Counted from the first letter of the stretch, positions 8,352-19,322 are shown. The stretch: 64,000 nt of DNA from Oscillospiraceae bacterium (GCA_029225165.1 JAQXVY010000004.1:1-64000), one strand, 5' to 3'. Translations and numbers: made by a program. The notes: generated from the letters alone by a model not told the origin.

Positions 8352-10265
8352 TTGAGTGGTACTATGGGAAGACCGAATTTCAATTTCAGAAAGGTTATGC
8401 TCGGCATTGTAGATGCGTTTATCATTGCGTTGTGCGGAGTAGTAACCAACTTTATGCTTGAGGCATTTGACTTTCAGACAGGCTTTAAAAGTGTGGTTGA
8501 AACACCATATGTTGTGGTTTCAATTATCATAAATGTAATAGTTTGTCTTGTGGCACTTTGGATTTGCGGTGCATACAACAAAACATGGCGATTTTTTAAC
8601 ATCAGGGATTACCTTGACTGCATTGTTGCAATGTTTTTCGGCGTTGCAGTAAGCACCTTGATTTTGTCCCTGCGTTACAACACATTCAACTATGTATTGC
8701 CCTACACCCTTATAAGCGGTGCTATGTCAATTATCGGCATTGTAATGTTTAGGCTTATTTTTAAAAATGCCTTTATTAAAATCAGCGACTCCGAAAGAAT
8801 GAATCAGGGCGAAAGAACCCTTATTGTGGGTGCAGGTCATGCAGGCCGTATAATCTTAAACGATATTTTTGCCGCACAAAACGACAGCGGAAATCCCTCA
8901 AAAAATCTGTTTCCCATCGGCTTTGTTGACGACGAAAGAACACTTCGCAACACAATGGTTGACACCGTTAGGGTGCTTGGCACAACCTACGATATTCCCG
9001 AAATTTGTGCAAGTGAAAACATCAGCCTGATTATTTTTGCAATTCCCTCCTGTAGCGAAGAGGACAGAACAAGAATTTTGGATTTATGCTCAAAGACTGA
9101 GTGTAAAATCAAGATTATCCCACATTTCAGTCAGCTTTTGTTTGACGGTGACGAGGGTAAGCCTCAGCTTTTAAGTCAGGTTAAGGATATAAAAATTGAG
9201 GACTTGCTTGGCAGAAAGCCCATTACCTTTGACAAAGCCTCAGTAAAAGACCTTGTTAATAACAAGGTTTGTATGGTGACAGGGGGCGGTGGCTCAATAG
9301 GCTCCGAGCTTGTTCGCCAAATTGCAAATTACTCACCAAAGCAGATAATTATTGTTGATATATATGAAAATAACGCATACGATATACAGCAGGAGCTTAT
9401 CCTTGAACACGGAAATAAATTAAATCTTGCCACAGTTATAGCCTCTGTAAGAGATTATGACAAAATGGAGCAGGTTTTTAAGGAGTATAAGCCTGAGTTG
9501 GTGTGGCATGCCGCCGCCCACAAGCATGTTCCCCTGATGGAAACAGTTCCCTGTGAGGCGGTAAAGAACAACATCTTCGGAACATACAATGTTGCAACCT
9601 TGGCTCAAAAGTATGGAGTTAAGAAGTTTGTAATGATTAGCACAGACAAGGCTGTTAACCCCACAAATGTTATGGGTGCAACCAAAAGGTGCTGTGAGAT
9701 GATAATGCAGTATATGGGTCAAAATACAACAGGTACAGAATTTGTAACAACCCGATTTGGCAATGTACTTGGAAGTAACGGTTCTGTTATCCCTCTTTTC
9801 CGCCGACAGATAGAAAGCGGAAAGCCAATTACAGTAACTCACCCAGACATTATCCGCTACTTTATGACAATTCCCGAGGCTGTATCACTGGTGCTACAGG
9901 CGGCAGGTATGGCTAAGGGCGGCGAGATTTTCGTCCTTGATATGGGTAAGCCGGTAAAGATTACCACCCTTGCGGAAAATCTTTGCAGAATGTACGGCAA
10001 GGTGCCGTATAAGGATGTTGAAATTAAATTTACAGGACTTCGCCCCGGCGAAAAGCTGTTTGAGGAGCTTCTTATGGATGAAGAGGGACTAAAGCAGACA
10101 GCTAACGAAAAGATATTTATAGGAAATCAAATTGATATTGACAAAGAAACCCTCCTTGCCAAGCTTCAAAATCTTAGGGAATGTGCCGAAGATAATGATG
10201 ACGACAGGGCAGTAGAATTGTTGGCAGACATAGTGCCAACCTTTGACCATAAACTAAACAAATAA
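8352..10265 (+). CDS. Polysaccharide biosynthesis nucleotide-sugar epimerase/dehydratase (CapD/FlaA1-like), membrane
   Basis: N-terminal TM helices; two Rossmann motifs (VGAGHAGR, TGGGGSIGSE); MISTDKAVNPTNVMGATKR. TTG start at 8352 or ATG at 8364. Confidence 0.93.
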   Translation: MSGTMGRPNFNFRKVMLGIVDAFIIALCGVVTNFMLEAFDFQTGFKSVVETPYVVVSIIINVIVCLVALWICGAYNKTWRFFNIRDYLDCIVAMFFGVAVSTLILSLRYNTFNYVLPYTLISGAMSIIGIVMFRLIFKNAFIKISDSERMNQGERTLIVGAGHAGRIILNDIFAAQNDSGNPSKNLFPIGFVDDERTLRNTMVDTVRVLGTTYDIPEICASENISLIIFAIPSCSEEDRTRILDLCSKTECKIKIIPHFSQLLFDGDEGKPQLLSQVKDIKIEDLLGRKPITFDKASVKDLVNNKVCMVTGGGGSIGSELVRQIANYSPKQIIIVDIYENNAYDIQQELILEHGNKLNLATVIASVRDYDKMEQVFKEYKPELVWHAAAHKHVPLMETVPCEAVKNNIFGTYNVATLAQKYGVKKFVMISTDKAVNPTNVMGATKRCCEMIMQYMGQNTTGTEFVTTRFGNVLGSNGSVIPLFRRQIESGKPITVTHPDIIRYFMTIPEAVSLVLQAAGMAKGGEIFVLDMGKPVKITTLAENLCRMYGKVPYKDVEIKFTGLRPGEKLFEELLMDEEGLKQTANEKIFIGNQIDIDKETLLAKLQNLRECAEDNDDDRAVELLADIVPTFDHKLNK

Positions 10266-10282
10266 AGTATTGGAGAATTGTT

Positions 10283-12106
10283 ATGTGTGGTATTGTAGGT
10301 TATGTAGGACCGAGAGATTGCAGTGATGTACTTGTTTCAGCACTCACAAGGCTTGAATACAGGGGTTACGACTCCGCAGGTATTGCAGTTTTTGAGAACG
10401 GTAAAATAGAGGTTGCAAAGACTAAGGGCAGACTCTCAGACCTTTCTGAAAAGATGGAGAAGGAGGGCAAGCCTATGGGTCACGCAGGAATCGGTCACAC
10501 CCGTTGGGCTACTCACGGTCAGCCTTCATATGTAAATTCACACCCTCATTCGGGAAAAAGGGTGACTATTGTACATAACGGTATTATCGAAAATTATATT
10601 GAACTAAAGGAGTATTTGACTAAAAAGGGCAAGAACTTTTTGTCAGATACAGATACAGAGGTAGTGGCTCAGCTCCTTGACTTAAAGTATGACGGCGACC
10701 CTCTTGACACTATACATACGGTAATAAGAATGTTAAAGGGCTCCTTTGCCTTGGGAATAGTTTTTGCCGACTATCCCGACACAGTTTTTGCTGTTCGCAG
10801 AGAAAGTCCTTTGATTGTAGGTGTTGGAGATGATGAAAGCTTTATTGCCTCCGATGTTCCTGCAATACTCAACTACACCAAAAAATATTACCTTATGAAT
10901 CACGACGAGATTGTAAAACTCACCCACGATGGCGTTGAGTTTTTCGACAGTCATATGCTCCCCATTACAAAGGAGCTTCAGGAGGCTGACTGGGATATGG
11001 ACGCCGCTGAAAAGGGCGGTTATCCTCACTTTATGATTAAGGAAATTCACGAACAGCCTGAGGCTATCAAAAGGACTATTCTGCCGAGAATCCGTGACAA
11101 TATGCCTGACCTTTCCGAATGTGGAATTACCATAGACAGCATTAAGAACTTTAAGAATATTCACATTGTTGCCTGTGGTACTGCTATGCACGCAGGAATG
11201 GTTGGCAAATATGTTATTGAGGGTCTTGCAAGAGTGCCTGTAAATGTGGATATTGCCTCTGAATTTCGTTACAGAAATCCCCTTGTAGGCGAGGGCGACC
11301 TTGTAATTATTATTTCTCAAAGCGGAGAAACTGCCGACAGCAAGGCGGCTATGTCCCTTGCTAAGGAATACGGCGCAAAAACCCTTGCTATTGTTAACGC
11401 AAAGGGCAGTTCCATAGCAAGAGAGGCAGATATGCTGATTTACACCCATGCAGGTCCCGAAATTGCAGTTGCCTCCACTAAGGCGTATATGGTGCAGATT
11501 GCAGTTATGTACCTCTTTGCGTTCCAGCTTGCACTTGCCAAAGGAAGAATTACAGAGGACGAGTGTAAATCCCTGTTGTCCTCACTTATGGAAGTTCCTG
11601 ACAAGGTAGAGGAAACTCTTGAAAAGGTAATGGACGACTGCCAGTATGCAGGAAGCAGTCTTGTAAATGCAGACTCACTGCTGTATATCGGCAGAGGTCT
11701 TGACTATGCCCTTTCTATGGAGGGTTCATTGAAACTGAAAGAAATTTCATACATTCACAGCGAAAGCTATGCCGCAGGTGAGTTAAAGCACGGCACTATC
11801 TCACTTATCACAGAGGAAATGCCTGTTATTGCTGTGGCTACTCAAAATGCACTCTTTGAAAAAACCCTTTCAAATGTAAAAGAGGTTAGGTCAAGGGGAG
11901 CTTATGTAATCCTTGTGTGTGACGAGGAATGTCATATCGGCAGTGATGTGGCTGACCAGATTATAAGAGTACCGAAAATCCGTGAGGAGCTAATGCCGAT
12001 GCTGGCTATTGTTCCTTTACAGCTTATTGCCTACTACACATCCTTACACAGGGGTAACGATATTGACAAGCCGAGAAATCTGGCTAAGTCGGTTACAGTA
12101 GAATAA
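10283..12106 (+). CDS. glmS: Glutamine-fructose-6-phosphate aminotransferase
   Basis: MCGIVGYVG N-terminus; SIS domains; C-terminal DKPRNLAKSVTVE. Confidence 0.98.
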   Translation: MCGIVGYVGPRDCSDVLVSALTRLEYRGYDSAGIAVFENGKIEVAKTKGRLSDLSEKMEKEGKPMGHAGIGHTRWATHGQPSYVNSHPHSGKRVTIVHNGIIENYIELKEYLTKKGKNFLSDTDTEVVAQLLDLKYDGDPLDTIHTVIRMLKGSFALGIVFADYPDTVFAVRRESPLIVGVGDDESFIASDVPAILNYTKKYYLMNHDEIVKLTHDGVEFFDSHMLPITKELQEADWDMDAAEKGGYPHFMIKEIHEQPEAIKRTILPRIRDNMPDLSECGITIDSIKNFKNIHIVACGTAMHAGMVGKYVIEGLARVPVNVDIASEFRYRNPLVGEGDLVIIISQSGETADSKAAMSLAKEYGAKTLAIVNAKGSSIAREADMLIYTHAGPEIAVASTKAYMVQIAVMYLFAFQLALAKGRITEDECKSLLSSLMEVPDKVEETLEKVMDDCQYAGSSLVNADSLLYIGRGLDYALSMEGSLKLKEISYIHSESYAAGELKHGTISLITEEMPVIAVATQNALFEKTLSNVKEVRSRGAYVILVCDEECHIGSDVADQIIRVPKIREELMPMLAIVPLQLIAYYTSLHRGNDIDKPRNLAKSVTVE

Positions 12107-12116
12107 AAAATTATTA

Positions 12117-12150
12117 ATAAGTCGGGAAAACCTCCCGACTTATGCTTTTT
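12117..12150 (+). terminator. glmS terminator
   Basis: ataagtcggga-aaacc-tcccgacttat followed by gcttttt. Confidence 0.85.
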
Positions 12151-12154
12151 AATT

Positions 12155-12178
12155 GTGATTTATTCAGTGTTTCCTTAG
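12155..12178 (-). repeat. Solo end of repeat family B
   Basis: gtgatttattcagtgtttccttag, identical over 24 nt to 36512-36535. Confidence 0.8.
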
Positions 12179-12263
12179 TATTATTGACAATTATTTTTCC
12201 TAAGGTATAATATAGGAAAGACATAATATAGGAAACGAGATATACAGGAGAGGTGGGGAATAT

Positions 12264-14039
12264 ATGGATATACAATGGCTTCTTGACGCCGGAGTTGTGG
12301 CTGTAAGAATCCTTTTGCCCCTTTATGCTATAGTAATTATTTATTCAATATTTGCCTCAATGCACAGACACCGAAGGCAACAAAAACCACTGCTTACTTT
12401 GGAAAATATGGAAACAGGGGAGAAAATTCCCGTTCTTTTTTGGGAAAACTCCATCGGCAGAAGTCGTGGAAGTGACATAAGGGTAAACGACCCTGCTGTT
12501 TCCCGTGACCACTGTGTTCTGCTCAGAAGGCAAGAGGGCTGGATGATTACCGATGTGGGCAGTAAGTGCGGAACATATGTTAACGGAGAGAAAATCAAAA
12601 GTAATTCACCCTCAAGGAATAAGTCTTTCTTTGCAAGTATAATCAGCTCCTTTAAGGATAATTTGCAAAAGGGAATAAGGGCGGTTGACAACACCACACC
12701 TTACCGTACAAAGCTACTGATAGATGACGAAATTCAGGTTGGCTCTACCCTGTTCAGAGTTGAGCGAGGGGACGAATATGACGAGGAAGTTTGTCCTGAC
12801 AGATTTTTAAAACGAATCAGCAACAAGGCTTCTATGAAGCAGTACAAGCTGATGATTATGATAACTATTTTCCATTTTCTAATGGCGATAGAGGCGTCTT
12901 GGGACTACTACGCAAAGGACTTAAATCCATTTGTATACTGCGGTGTATTTACCGTTATAAGCTGGGGACTGTTCTTTGTTTCAACAAGAGTTATCAAAAG
13001 GACAAACTTTGAGCTTGAGGCTTTGGCGCTGTTTTTGACGGGACTTGGACTGATGCTACAGGTCAGGCAGTCGGACCGAATGGCGATAATGCAGATTGTC
13101 ACAGCCCTTGCGGGTATAATTGGATTTGTAATTATTGTAAAGCTCCTTGAAAGGCCTGACTGGGTGCAACGCTTTAGATTTTGGGGTATGATTGCCTCAA
13201 TAGCATTACTTGGCTTTAACCTTGTGTTTGGCAGCATCAAAAACGGTGCCGCCAACTGGATTACAATCGGCGGAATTTCAATTCAGCCATCTGAATTTGT
13301 AAAAATTCTCTATATTTTTGTGGGTGCAGGTACACTTGACGCAATTATGACAAGGAGAAACAAGATTGAGTTTATTGCTTTCTCCGCAATTTGCGTTGGC
13401 GAGCTTGCCCTTATGGGTGACTTTGGTACAGCCCTCATCTTCTTTGCAACATTCCTCTTTGTTGCATTTATGCGTTCAGGCGACATCAAGACGGTTCTCC
13501 TTGCCCTTGCAACTGCTGTTGGCGGCGGAGCCGTAATTCTTAAGATAAAGCCCTATGTTGCAAAGCGTTTTGAAACATGGGGACATGCCATTGAAAATTC
13601 CTCCGAGGGTGGTTTCCAACAGGCAAGGGTGCTGACATACCTTGCATCGGGAAGTCTTTTCGGTGTGGGAATAGGCAACGGATTTTTAAAGTATGTTATC
13701 GCCTCTGAAAGCGATTTGGTGTTTGGCATTGTGTGCGAAGAAATGGGCATTATCGTCGGCTTTGCACTAATTGCGGCTATACTTTGCCTTGCAATTTATT
13801 CAAGGGATATAGCAACAAGGAGCCGCAGCACATTCTACTCAATTTCCGCCTGCTGTGCAGCAGGACTGTTTATTGTGCAAATGGCTTTGAATGTTTTGGG
13901 CGCAACAGATGTTCTGCCACTTACAGGCGTTACATTCCCATTTGTATCTGCCGGAGGTTCATCAATGATTTCCTGTTGGGGACTTCTTGCATTTATCAAG
14001 GCGGCAGACGAAAGGACTTATTCTCAAAAGAGGGGATAA
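12264..14039 (+). CDS. FHA domain-FtsW/RodA/SpoVE fusion protein
   Basis: FHA motifs SIGRSRGSDIRVNDPAVSRDHC...GTYVNG, then polytopic SEDS domain with TFPFVSAGGSSMISCWG. Confidence 0.92.
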   Translation: MDIQWLLDAGVVAVRILLPLYAIVIIYSIFASMHRHRRQQKPLLTLENMETGEKIPVLFWENSIGRSRGSDIRVNDPAVSRDHCVLLRRQEGWMITDVGSKCGTYVNGEKIKSNSPSRNKSFFASIISSFKDNLQKGIRAVDNTTPYRTKLLIDDEIQVGSTLFRVERGDEYDEEVCPDRFLKRISNKASMKQYKLMIMITIFHFLMAIEASWDYYAKDLNPFVYCGVFTVISWGLFFVSTRVIKRTNFELEALALFLTGLGLMLQVRQSDRMAIMQIVTALAGIIGFVIIVKLLERPDWVQRFRFWGMIASIALLGFNLVFGSIKNGAANWITIGGISIQPSEFVKILYIFVGAGTLDAIMTRRNKIEFIAFSAICVGELALMGDFGTALIFFATFLFVAFMRSGDIKTVLLALATAVGGGAVILKIKPYVAKRFETWGHAIENSSEGGFQQARVLTYLASGSLFGVGIGNGFLKYVIASESDLVFGIVCEEMGIIVGFALIAAILCLAIYSRDIATRSRSTFYSISACCAAGLFIVQMALNVLGATDVLPLTGVTFPFVSAGGSSMISCWGLLAFIKAADERTYSQKRG

Positions 14040-14088
14040 CTACTCAAATTAGCCTTAAATTAGTTATGAAAAGGAGGAACTGTATCCA

Positions 14089-15522
14089 ATGAAAAGAACC
14101 TTGCGCAGAAGTGCTATGATTTTAATTGTTGTACTTCTTATAATCGGCGGTATGGGATACCTTTCCTATAACATAGTAACTGAATATAAAACATGGATGA
14201 ATATGGCCTATAACCGCCATATTTCCTCTGACGGAGGACTTACACAGGCAGGTACAATAACCGACAGAAACGGTGTTGAGCTGGCAAAGTCAGTAAACGG
14301 CGAGAGAGTCTATAACGAGGACAAAAGCGTTAGAAAAAGTATGCTCCACATTGTGGGTGACGACTCCATAAACATCGGCACATCAATCCAGTCTATGTAC
14401 AGAATGAACCTTACAGGCTACAATCCTCTGTTTGGATTGGGACTTCCCACATCACTTAAGCCAAACAGCGATATGAGGCTTACTGCTGACGCCAAGGTGT
14501 GTTCTCAGGTCTATCAAATGTTTGACGGTAGGGCAGGTGCCTGTGTCGTTTATAACTACGAAACAGGAGAAATCCTCTGTGATGTTTCAACACCTTCCTA
14601 CGACCCTAACGCACCGCCGGAAATTACAGCGGAAAATGAAGAAGAATACAGAGGCGTGTATGTGGACAACGCTGTTAGCAGCTCATACACCCCCGGCTCT
14701 ATTTTTAAGCTTGTAACCACAGCGGCGGCTCTGAAATATATTGATGATATTGAAACTCGTGAATGGTACTGCCAGGGTATTGAACGTGTTGGCGGAGATG
14801 ACGAAACCTGTGAGGTTTACTGTAACGACGGCTACGCCCACGGCAGTGAAAACCTGTCACAGGCTTTGGGGAATTCCTGCAACATAGTATTTGCCAAAAT
14901 TGCCGAGGAGCTTGGCATTGAAAAAATGACTGAGGTTGCAAACGAAATGGGCATAAACGGCTCATTTTCAATAGGTGATATTCCCCTTAAGGACGGCAAC
15001 TATGATGTAAGTGACGCCACAAAAAATCAGCTTGCTTGGTCAGGTGTGGGTCAGTATACCGACCTTGTTAACCCAATGCAGATGGCTATAATCTGTTCGG
15101 GAATAGCCAACGGCGGAAAGCCTGTTTTGCCTTACCTTATCGGCAGTGACGAAAGCATCCTTACAAAGCTTGGCATCACCACAGGCGGTGGTACAGGCTC
15201 AAGAATGATGGAAAGCGATGTTGCCGGCAAAATCGGGGAAATGATGCGTAACAATGTGGAAAACTACTACGGTGACGGAAATTTCCCTGCCGGTATGGAG
15301 GTTGCCGCAAAGACAGGAACGGGTGAAATCACAAAGTCAAGTGACGGCAGCGGAAGCGACAAGAACAACGCTTGGATTGTGGGATATTGTCAAAACGAAA
15401 AGTATCCCCTTGCATTTTCTGTTGTTGTAAATGATGTTGAGGGCTACGGCTCCCAAAACGCACAGCCTATCGCCTGTGAGGCGCTGTCTGCCTGCAAGGA
15501 ATCTATGGACAAAGCGGAATAA
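14089..15522 (+). CDS. Penicillin-binding protein (transpeptidase)
   Basis: N-terminal TM; SSYTPGSIFK catalytic motif; AKTGTGE KTG motif. Confidence 0.93.
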   Translation: MKRTLRRSAMILIVVLLIIGGMGYLSYNIVTEYKTWMNMAYNRHISSDGGLTQAGTITDRNGVELAKSVNGERVYNEDKSVRKSMLHIVGDDSINIGTSIQSMYRMNLTGYNPLFGLGLPTSLKPNSDMRLTADAKVCSQVYQMFDGRAGACVVYNYETGEILCDVSTPSYDPNAPPEITAENEEEYRGVYVDNAVSSSYTPGSIFKLVTTAAALKYIDDIETREWYCQGIERVGGDDETCEVYCNDGYAHGSENLSQALGNSCNIVFAKIAEELGIEKMTEVANEMGINGSFSIGDIPLKDGNYDVSDATKNQLAWSGVGQYTDLVNPMQMAIICSGIANGGKPVLPYLIGSDESILTKLGITTGGGTGSRMMESDVAGKIGEMMRNNVENYYGDGNFPAGMEVAAKTGTGEITKSSDGSGSDKNNAWIVGYCQNEKYPLAFSVVVNDVEGYGSQNAQPIACEALSACKESMDKAE

Positions 15523-15534
15523 ATCAACCCTCAT

Positions 15535-15702
15535 CTGTCATTCCGAGGGAGCAAAGCGACCGAGGAATCTTAAAGAAAAGCAGTAGTGCATAAATCCACA
15601 CTAACAGGTTAGATGAAAGTATGATTTTCCTAACAAAATGAGTGGTAGAGGCAGGGGATTCCTCGACAAGCTCGGAATGACAGTGCTGTAGCTCGGAATG
15701 AT
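15535..15702 (-). repeat. Dispersed repeat family A, copy 3 (inverted)
   Basis: ctgtcattccgagggagcaaagcgac...gcagtagtgcataaatc...ggggattcctcgacaagctcggaatgacag plus extra gctcggaatgat unit. Confidence 0.92.
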
Positions 15703-15721
15703 ATTGTGGTAATTTTTTAAT

Positions 15722-15760
15722 AAAGGGGAGGTGTTCGACATACTTCCCCTTTATTTTTTT
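15722..15760 (+). terminator. Terminator after PBP
   Basis: aaaggggag...cttccccttt followed by attttttt. Confidence 0.7.
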
Positions 15761-15833
15761 GGAAACCTGTGTTATAATGAACATTATAATAGGAAAATAT
15801 AGGCTAATGACATTAATATAATTTGAAAAAAGG

Positions 15834-18719
15834 ATGGTTATGATGAATCTTTTAAGAAAAATGTTCGGTTCTTACAGCAAGAAAGAACTTAAAAGAGTAG
15901 AGCCAATCACTCAAAAGGTACTTGCCCTTGAGGAAAAGTACTCCGCTATGAGTGAACAGGAGCTTAAAAATCAGACAACAATTTTAAAGGAAAGACTTGC
16001 CAACGGCGAAACAACTGACGACATTTTGCCTGAGGCTTTTGCAACTTGCCGAGAGGCTTCCTGGCGTGTGCTTGGTATGAAGCACTTCCCTGTACAGGTT
16101 ACAGGTGGTATTATTCTTCATCAGGGCAGAATTGCGGAAATGAAAACAGGTGAAGGTAAAACCTTGGTGGCTACACTTCCTGCATACCTGAATGCCCTTA
16201 CAGGTGAGGGTGTGCATGTTGTTACAGTAAATGACTACCTTGCTACCCGTGACAGCGAGTGGATGGGTAAGGTGTATAAGTACCTGGGTCTTACTGTTGG
16301 TCTTATCACCCAGGAAATGGAAAATGACCAGCGTCAGGAAATGTACGCCTGTGACATTACATACGGAACAAACAACCAGCTGGGCTTTGACTACCTGAGG
16401 GATAATATGGTGGTTTACAAGGAAAACAAGGTTCAGCGTGGACACGCTTTTGCCATTGTGGACGAGGTTGACTCAATCCTTATTGACGAAGCAAGAACAC
16501 CTCTTATCATTTCAGGTCAGGGCGACAAGTCCACAGACCTTTATTCAAGGGCAGACAAGCTGGCAAAATCCCTTAAAAAGTATGTTTTCACCGAGGTTGA
16601 CGCCAAGGAGGACAAAGAGGACTTCTATGCCGAAAACGGTATCGACTACATTGTTGACGAAAAGGCAAAGACTGCAACTCTTACACAGCTTGGTGTAAAA
16701 AAGGCAGAGGAATTTTTCAACCTTGAAAACCTTACCGACCCTGAAAACCTTACAATTCAGCACCACATCAATCAGGCTATCAAGGCAAACGGTGTTATGA
16801 AGAATGAGGTTGACTACATAGTAAAAGACGGCGAAATCATCATTGTTGACGAGTTCACAGGCCGTCAGATGATAGGCAGAAGATACAACGAGGGTCTGCA
16901 TCAGGCTATTGAGGCAAAAGAGGGTGTTGAGGTTCAGAACGAGAGCAAAACCCTTGCCACAATCACATTCCAAAACTACTTCAGACTTTACAAAAAGCTT
17001 TCGGGTATGACAGGTACAGCACTTACAGAGGAACAGGAATTTCAGGAAATCTACAAGCTGGATGTTGTTGAAGTTCCAACAAACAAGCCTCTTATGCGTA
17101 AGGATTTGCCTGATGTTATCTTCCCAACAGAGATGGGCAAGTTTAACGCAATTATCGAGGATATTATCAAGTGCCACGAAAAGGGACAGCCTGTTCTTGT
17201 TGGTACAGTTTCCATTGAAAAGTCGGAAAAGCTTTCAAAAATGCTGAAAAGACGTGGAGTTAAGCACAATGTCCTCAACGCAAAGCACCACGAAAAGGAA
17301 GCGGAAATTGTTGCACAGGCAGGTAAGCTTGGGGCAGTAACAATCGCCACAAATATGGCGGGTCGTGGTACCGATATTGTACTTGGCGGTAACGCCGAGT
17401 TTATGGCTAAGAGCCAAATGAAGAAAATGAAGTTCTCCGATGAGCTTATTGCCGAGGCTGACGCACATTCCGAAACCGAGGACAAGGATATCTTGTTTGC
17501 AAGACAAACCTTTAACGAGCTCCTTGAGGAATACAAGGAGGAAATTAAGGAGGAGGCAGACAAGGTTCGTGAGGCAGGCGGTCTTTGCATTATGGGTACA
17601 GAACGCCACGAGTCCCGCCGAATCGACAATCAGCTCCGTGGTCGTTCAGGCCGTCAGGGTGACCCGGGACAGAGCCAGTTCTACCTTTCCACCGAGGACG
17701 ACCTTATGCGTCTGTTCGGCGGTGACAGAATGAAGTCAATTATGACAACATTAAAGGTATCTGACGACACACCAATCGAAAACAAGATGCTTTCAAATAT
17801 TATTGAGTCATCACAGGAAAAGGTTGAAACAAGGAACTTTGGTATCCGTAAAAATGTTCTCCAGTACGACGATGTTATGAACCGTCAGAGAGAAATTATC
17901 TACGGACAGAGGGATCAGGTGCTTGACGGTGAGGATGTTCACGACACCGTTATCAAGATGCTGAAGGATACTATTGAGGAGAATGTAAGCCTTTATGTAA
18001 ACGACTCAATTCTCCGCGAATCCTGGAACCTTTCTTCCCTGAGGGAAAGCTACAAGTGGCTTGTTCCCGACAAGGATTTCTTAAAGTTCACAGATGAAGA
18101 GCTTGACAAGCTGGACAAAAAGGATATTGTTGACATCATCACAAACAAGGCGCTTGATATGTACAAGGAAAATGAGCAAATCCTTGACGAAGAAACAATG
18201 CGTGAGATGGAGAGAGTTTATCTCCTAAAGTCAGTTGATACCCACTGGATGGATCACATTGACGCAATGGAACAATTAAAGCAGTCAATTCACCTTGCCG
18301 CATACGGTCAAAAGGACCCTGTTGTTGAATACAAGCTTGTTGGCTTTGATATGTTTGACGAGATGATTGCCACAATCCGTGAGGATACAGTTAAGCTTTG
18401 CCTCCTCCAGCCAAGGAGAATTGCAGCCTTTAAGGCACAGCAGGAGGAAATTGCCGCCCGCAGAGCAGAGGAAGAGAAAAGGGCAGCTCAGGCACATCAG
18501 GTTATCCTTGACAAGCAGAGCAACGCTCCAATGCCAAGCCCCATAAACCTTGCCCTTAAGCGTGAGCAGGTTGCAGTTCCTACAAGTGCAGGAGTGTCTG
18601 AAAACGGCGAAAAGCCAAAGAAAAAGCCAATCGTTAAAAAGCAAAAGATAGGCAGAAACGACCCATGCCCTTGCGGTTCAGGTAAAAAGTACAAAAAGTG
18701 CTGTGGAATGAACGAATAA
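15834..18719 (+). CDS. secA: Preprotein translocase ATPase SecA
   Basis: [29 protein letters not shown]-terminal zinc motif [19 protein letters not shown]; start could be ATG 15834, 15840 or 15843. Confidence 0.98.
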   Translation: MVMMNLLRKMFGSYSKKELKRVEPITQKVLALEEKYSAMSEQELKNQTTILKERLANGETTDDILPEAFATCREASWRVLGMKHFPVQVTGGIILHQGRIAEMKTGEGKTLVATLPAYLNALTGEGVHVVTVNDYLATRDSEWMGKVYKYLGLTVGLITQEMENDQRQEMYACDITYGTNNQLGFDYLRDNMVVYKENKVQRGHAFAIVDEVDSILIDEARTPLIISGQGDKSTDLYSRADKLAKSLKKYVFTEVDAKEDKEDFYAENGIDYIVDEKAKTATLTQLGVKKAEEFFNLENLTDPENLTIQHHINQAIKANGVMKNEVDYIVKDGEIIIVDEFTGRQMIGRRYNEGLHQAIEAKEGVEVQNESKTLATITFQNYFRLYKKLSGMTGTALTEEQEFQEIYKLDVVEVPTNKPLMRKDLPDVIFPTEMGKFNAIIEDIIKCHEKGQPVLVGTVSIEKSEKLSKMLKRRGVKHNVLNAKHHEKEAEIVAQAGKLGAVTIATNMAGRGTDIVLGGNAEFMAKSQMKKMKFSDELIAEADAHSETEDKDILFARQTFNELLEEYKEEIKEEADKVREAGGLCIMGTERHESRRIDNQLRGRSGRQGDPGQSQFYLSTEDDLMRLFGGDRMKSIMTTLKVSDDTPIENKMLSNIIESSQEKVETRNFGIRKNVLQYDDVMNRQREIIYGQRDQVLDGEDVHDTVIKMLKDTIEENVSLYVNDSILRESWNLSSLRESYKWLVPDKDFLKFTDEELDKLDKKDIVDIITNKALDMYKENEQILDEETMREMERVYLLKSVDTHWMDHIDAMEQLKQSIHLAAYGQKDPVVEYKLVGFDMFDEMIATIREDTVKLCLLQPRRIAAFKAQQEEIAARRAEEEKRAAQAHQVILDKQSNAPMPSPINLALKREQVAVPTSAGVSENGEKPKKKPIVKKQKIGRNDPCPCGSGKKYKKCCGMNE

Positions 18720-18738
18720 TTTGCTTACAACAAAAATT

Positions 18739-18764
18739 ACCCCAAGACAATTTTGTCTTGGGGT
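18739..18764 (+). terminator. secA terminator hairpin
   Basis: accccaagacaa/ttgtcttggggt near-perfect hairpin; weak T-tract. Confidence 0.65.
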
Positions 18765-18794
18765 GTAATATTATTATTTGAAAGGTGTGTTATT

Positions 18795-18971
18795 ATGCTT
18801 TCTTGGATAATTGAAAATCTCGCAACAATTATTGTGGGTCTTGTTGTGCTTGCTGTACTTGTGGCACTTGTGATAAGAATGATAAAGAATAAGAAAAAAG
18901 GAAAAACCTCCTGCTCCTGTGGTTGCTCCGGGTGTCCTATGAGTGGTAGCTGTCATAAAGAAGAAAAGTAG
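18795..18971 (+). CDS. FeoB-associated Cys-rich membrane protein-like
   Basis: One TM helix then KKGKTSCSCGCSGCPMSGSCHKEEK; RBS gaaaggtg upstream of ATG 18795. Confidence 0.8.
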   Translation: MLSWIIENLATIIVGLVVLAVLVALVIRMIKNKKKGKTSCSCGCSGCPMSGSCHKEEK

Positions 18972-18978
18972 GAAATGC

Positions 18979-19000
18979 CTACATTGGACAATCAATGTAG
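18979..19000 (+). terminator. Hairpin downstream of Cys-rich membrane protein
   Basis: ctacattg-gacaat-caatgtag; no T-tract. Confidence 0.4.
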
Positions 19001-19045
19001 TAACTTAATGAAAAATTCACACCCTGTAATTCCCAGCCCACCATT

Positions 19046-19194
19046 CTGTCATTCCGAGCGTAGTGAGGAATCCCCTGCCTTTACCACCAATTTTGTTAGT
19101 GAAATCATACTTTCATATAACCTATTAGTGTCGATTAATGCACTACTGCTTTCCTTTCAGATTCCTCGGTCACTTCGTTTCCTCGGAATGACAG
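19046..19194 (+). repeat. Dispersed repeat family A, copy 4
   Basis: ctgtcattccgagcgtagtgaggaatcccctgcc...cctcggaatgacag. Confidence 0.92.
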
Positions 19195-19255
19195 GGGGGA
19201 GAGATGTTTACTTGGAATGAAGTGAGTGTTGAATGACCGAATATAGCAAAAGAAT

Positions 19256-19286
19256 CGCCCCCTCGTTGTGAGGGGGCGTTGGTTTT
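19256..19286. terminator. GC-rich hairpin
   Basis: cgccccctc-gttgt-gagggggcg followed by ttggtttt. Confidence 0.6.
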
Positions 19287-19322
19287 ACTCCATAGAGTGA
19301 CAGAATAACCTTTTACATTTAA

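Noticed and set aside
10266-10282. glmS ribozyme
   Set aside because: Only 17 nt separates the preceding gene from glmS, leaving no room; glmS appears to be in an operon.
15524-15784. ORFs 15524-15784(-), 18975-19220(+), 40118-40378(+), 39847-40278(-), 45077-45484(+), 45120-45338(+) as proteins
   Set aside because: They are translations of family A repeats (CHSE..EESP...SLGMT peptides), a well-known type of spurious annotation.
16545-17629. Long antisense ORFs inside secA (and similar ones in glmS, metH, rmlB, Big_2 gene)
   Set aside because: They oppose strongly supported genes and lack domain motifs or RBS; codon-bias artefacts.
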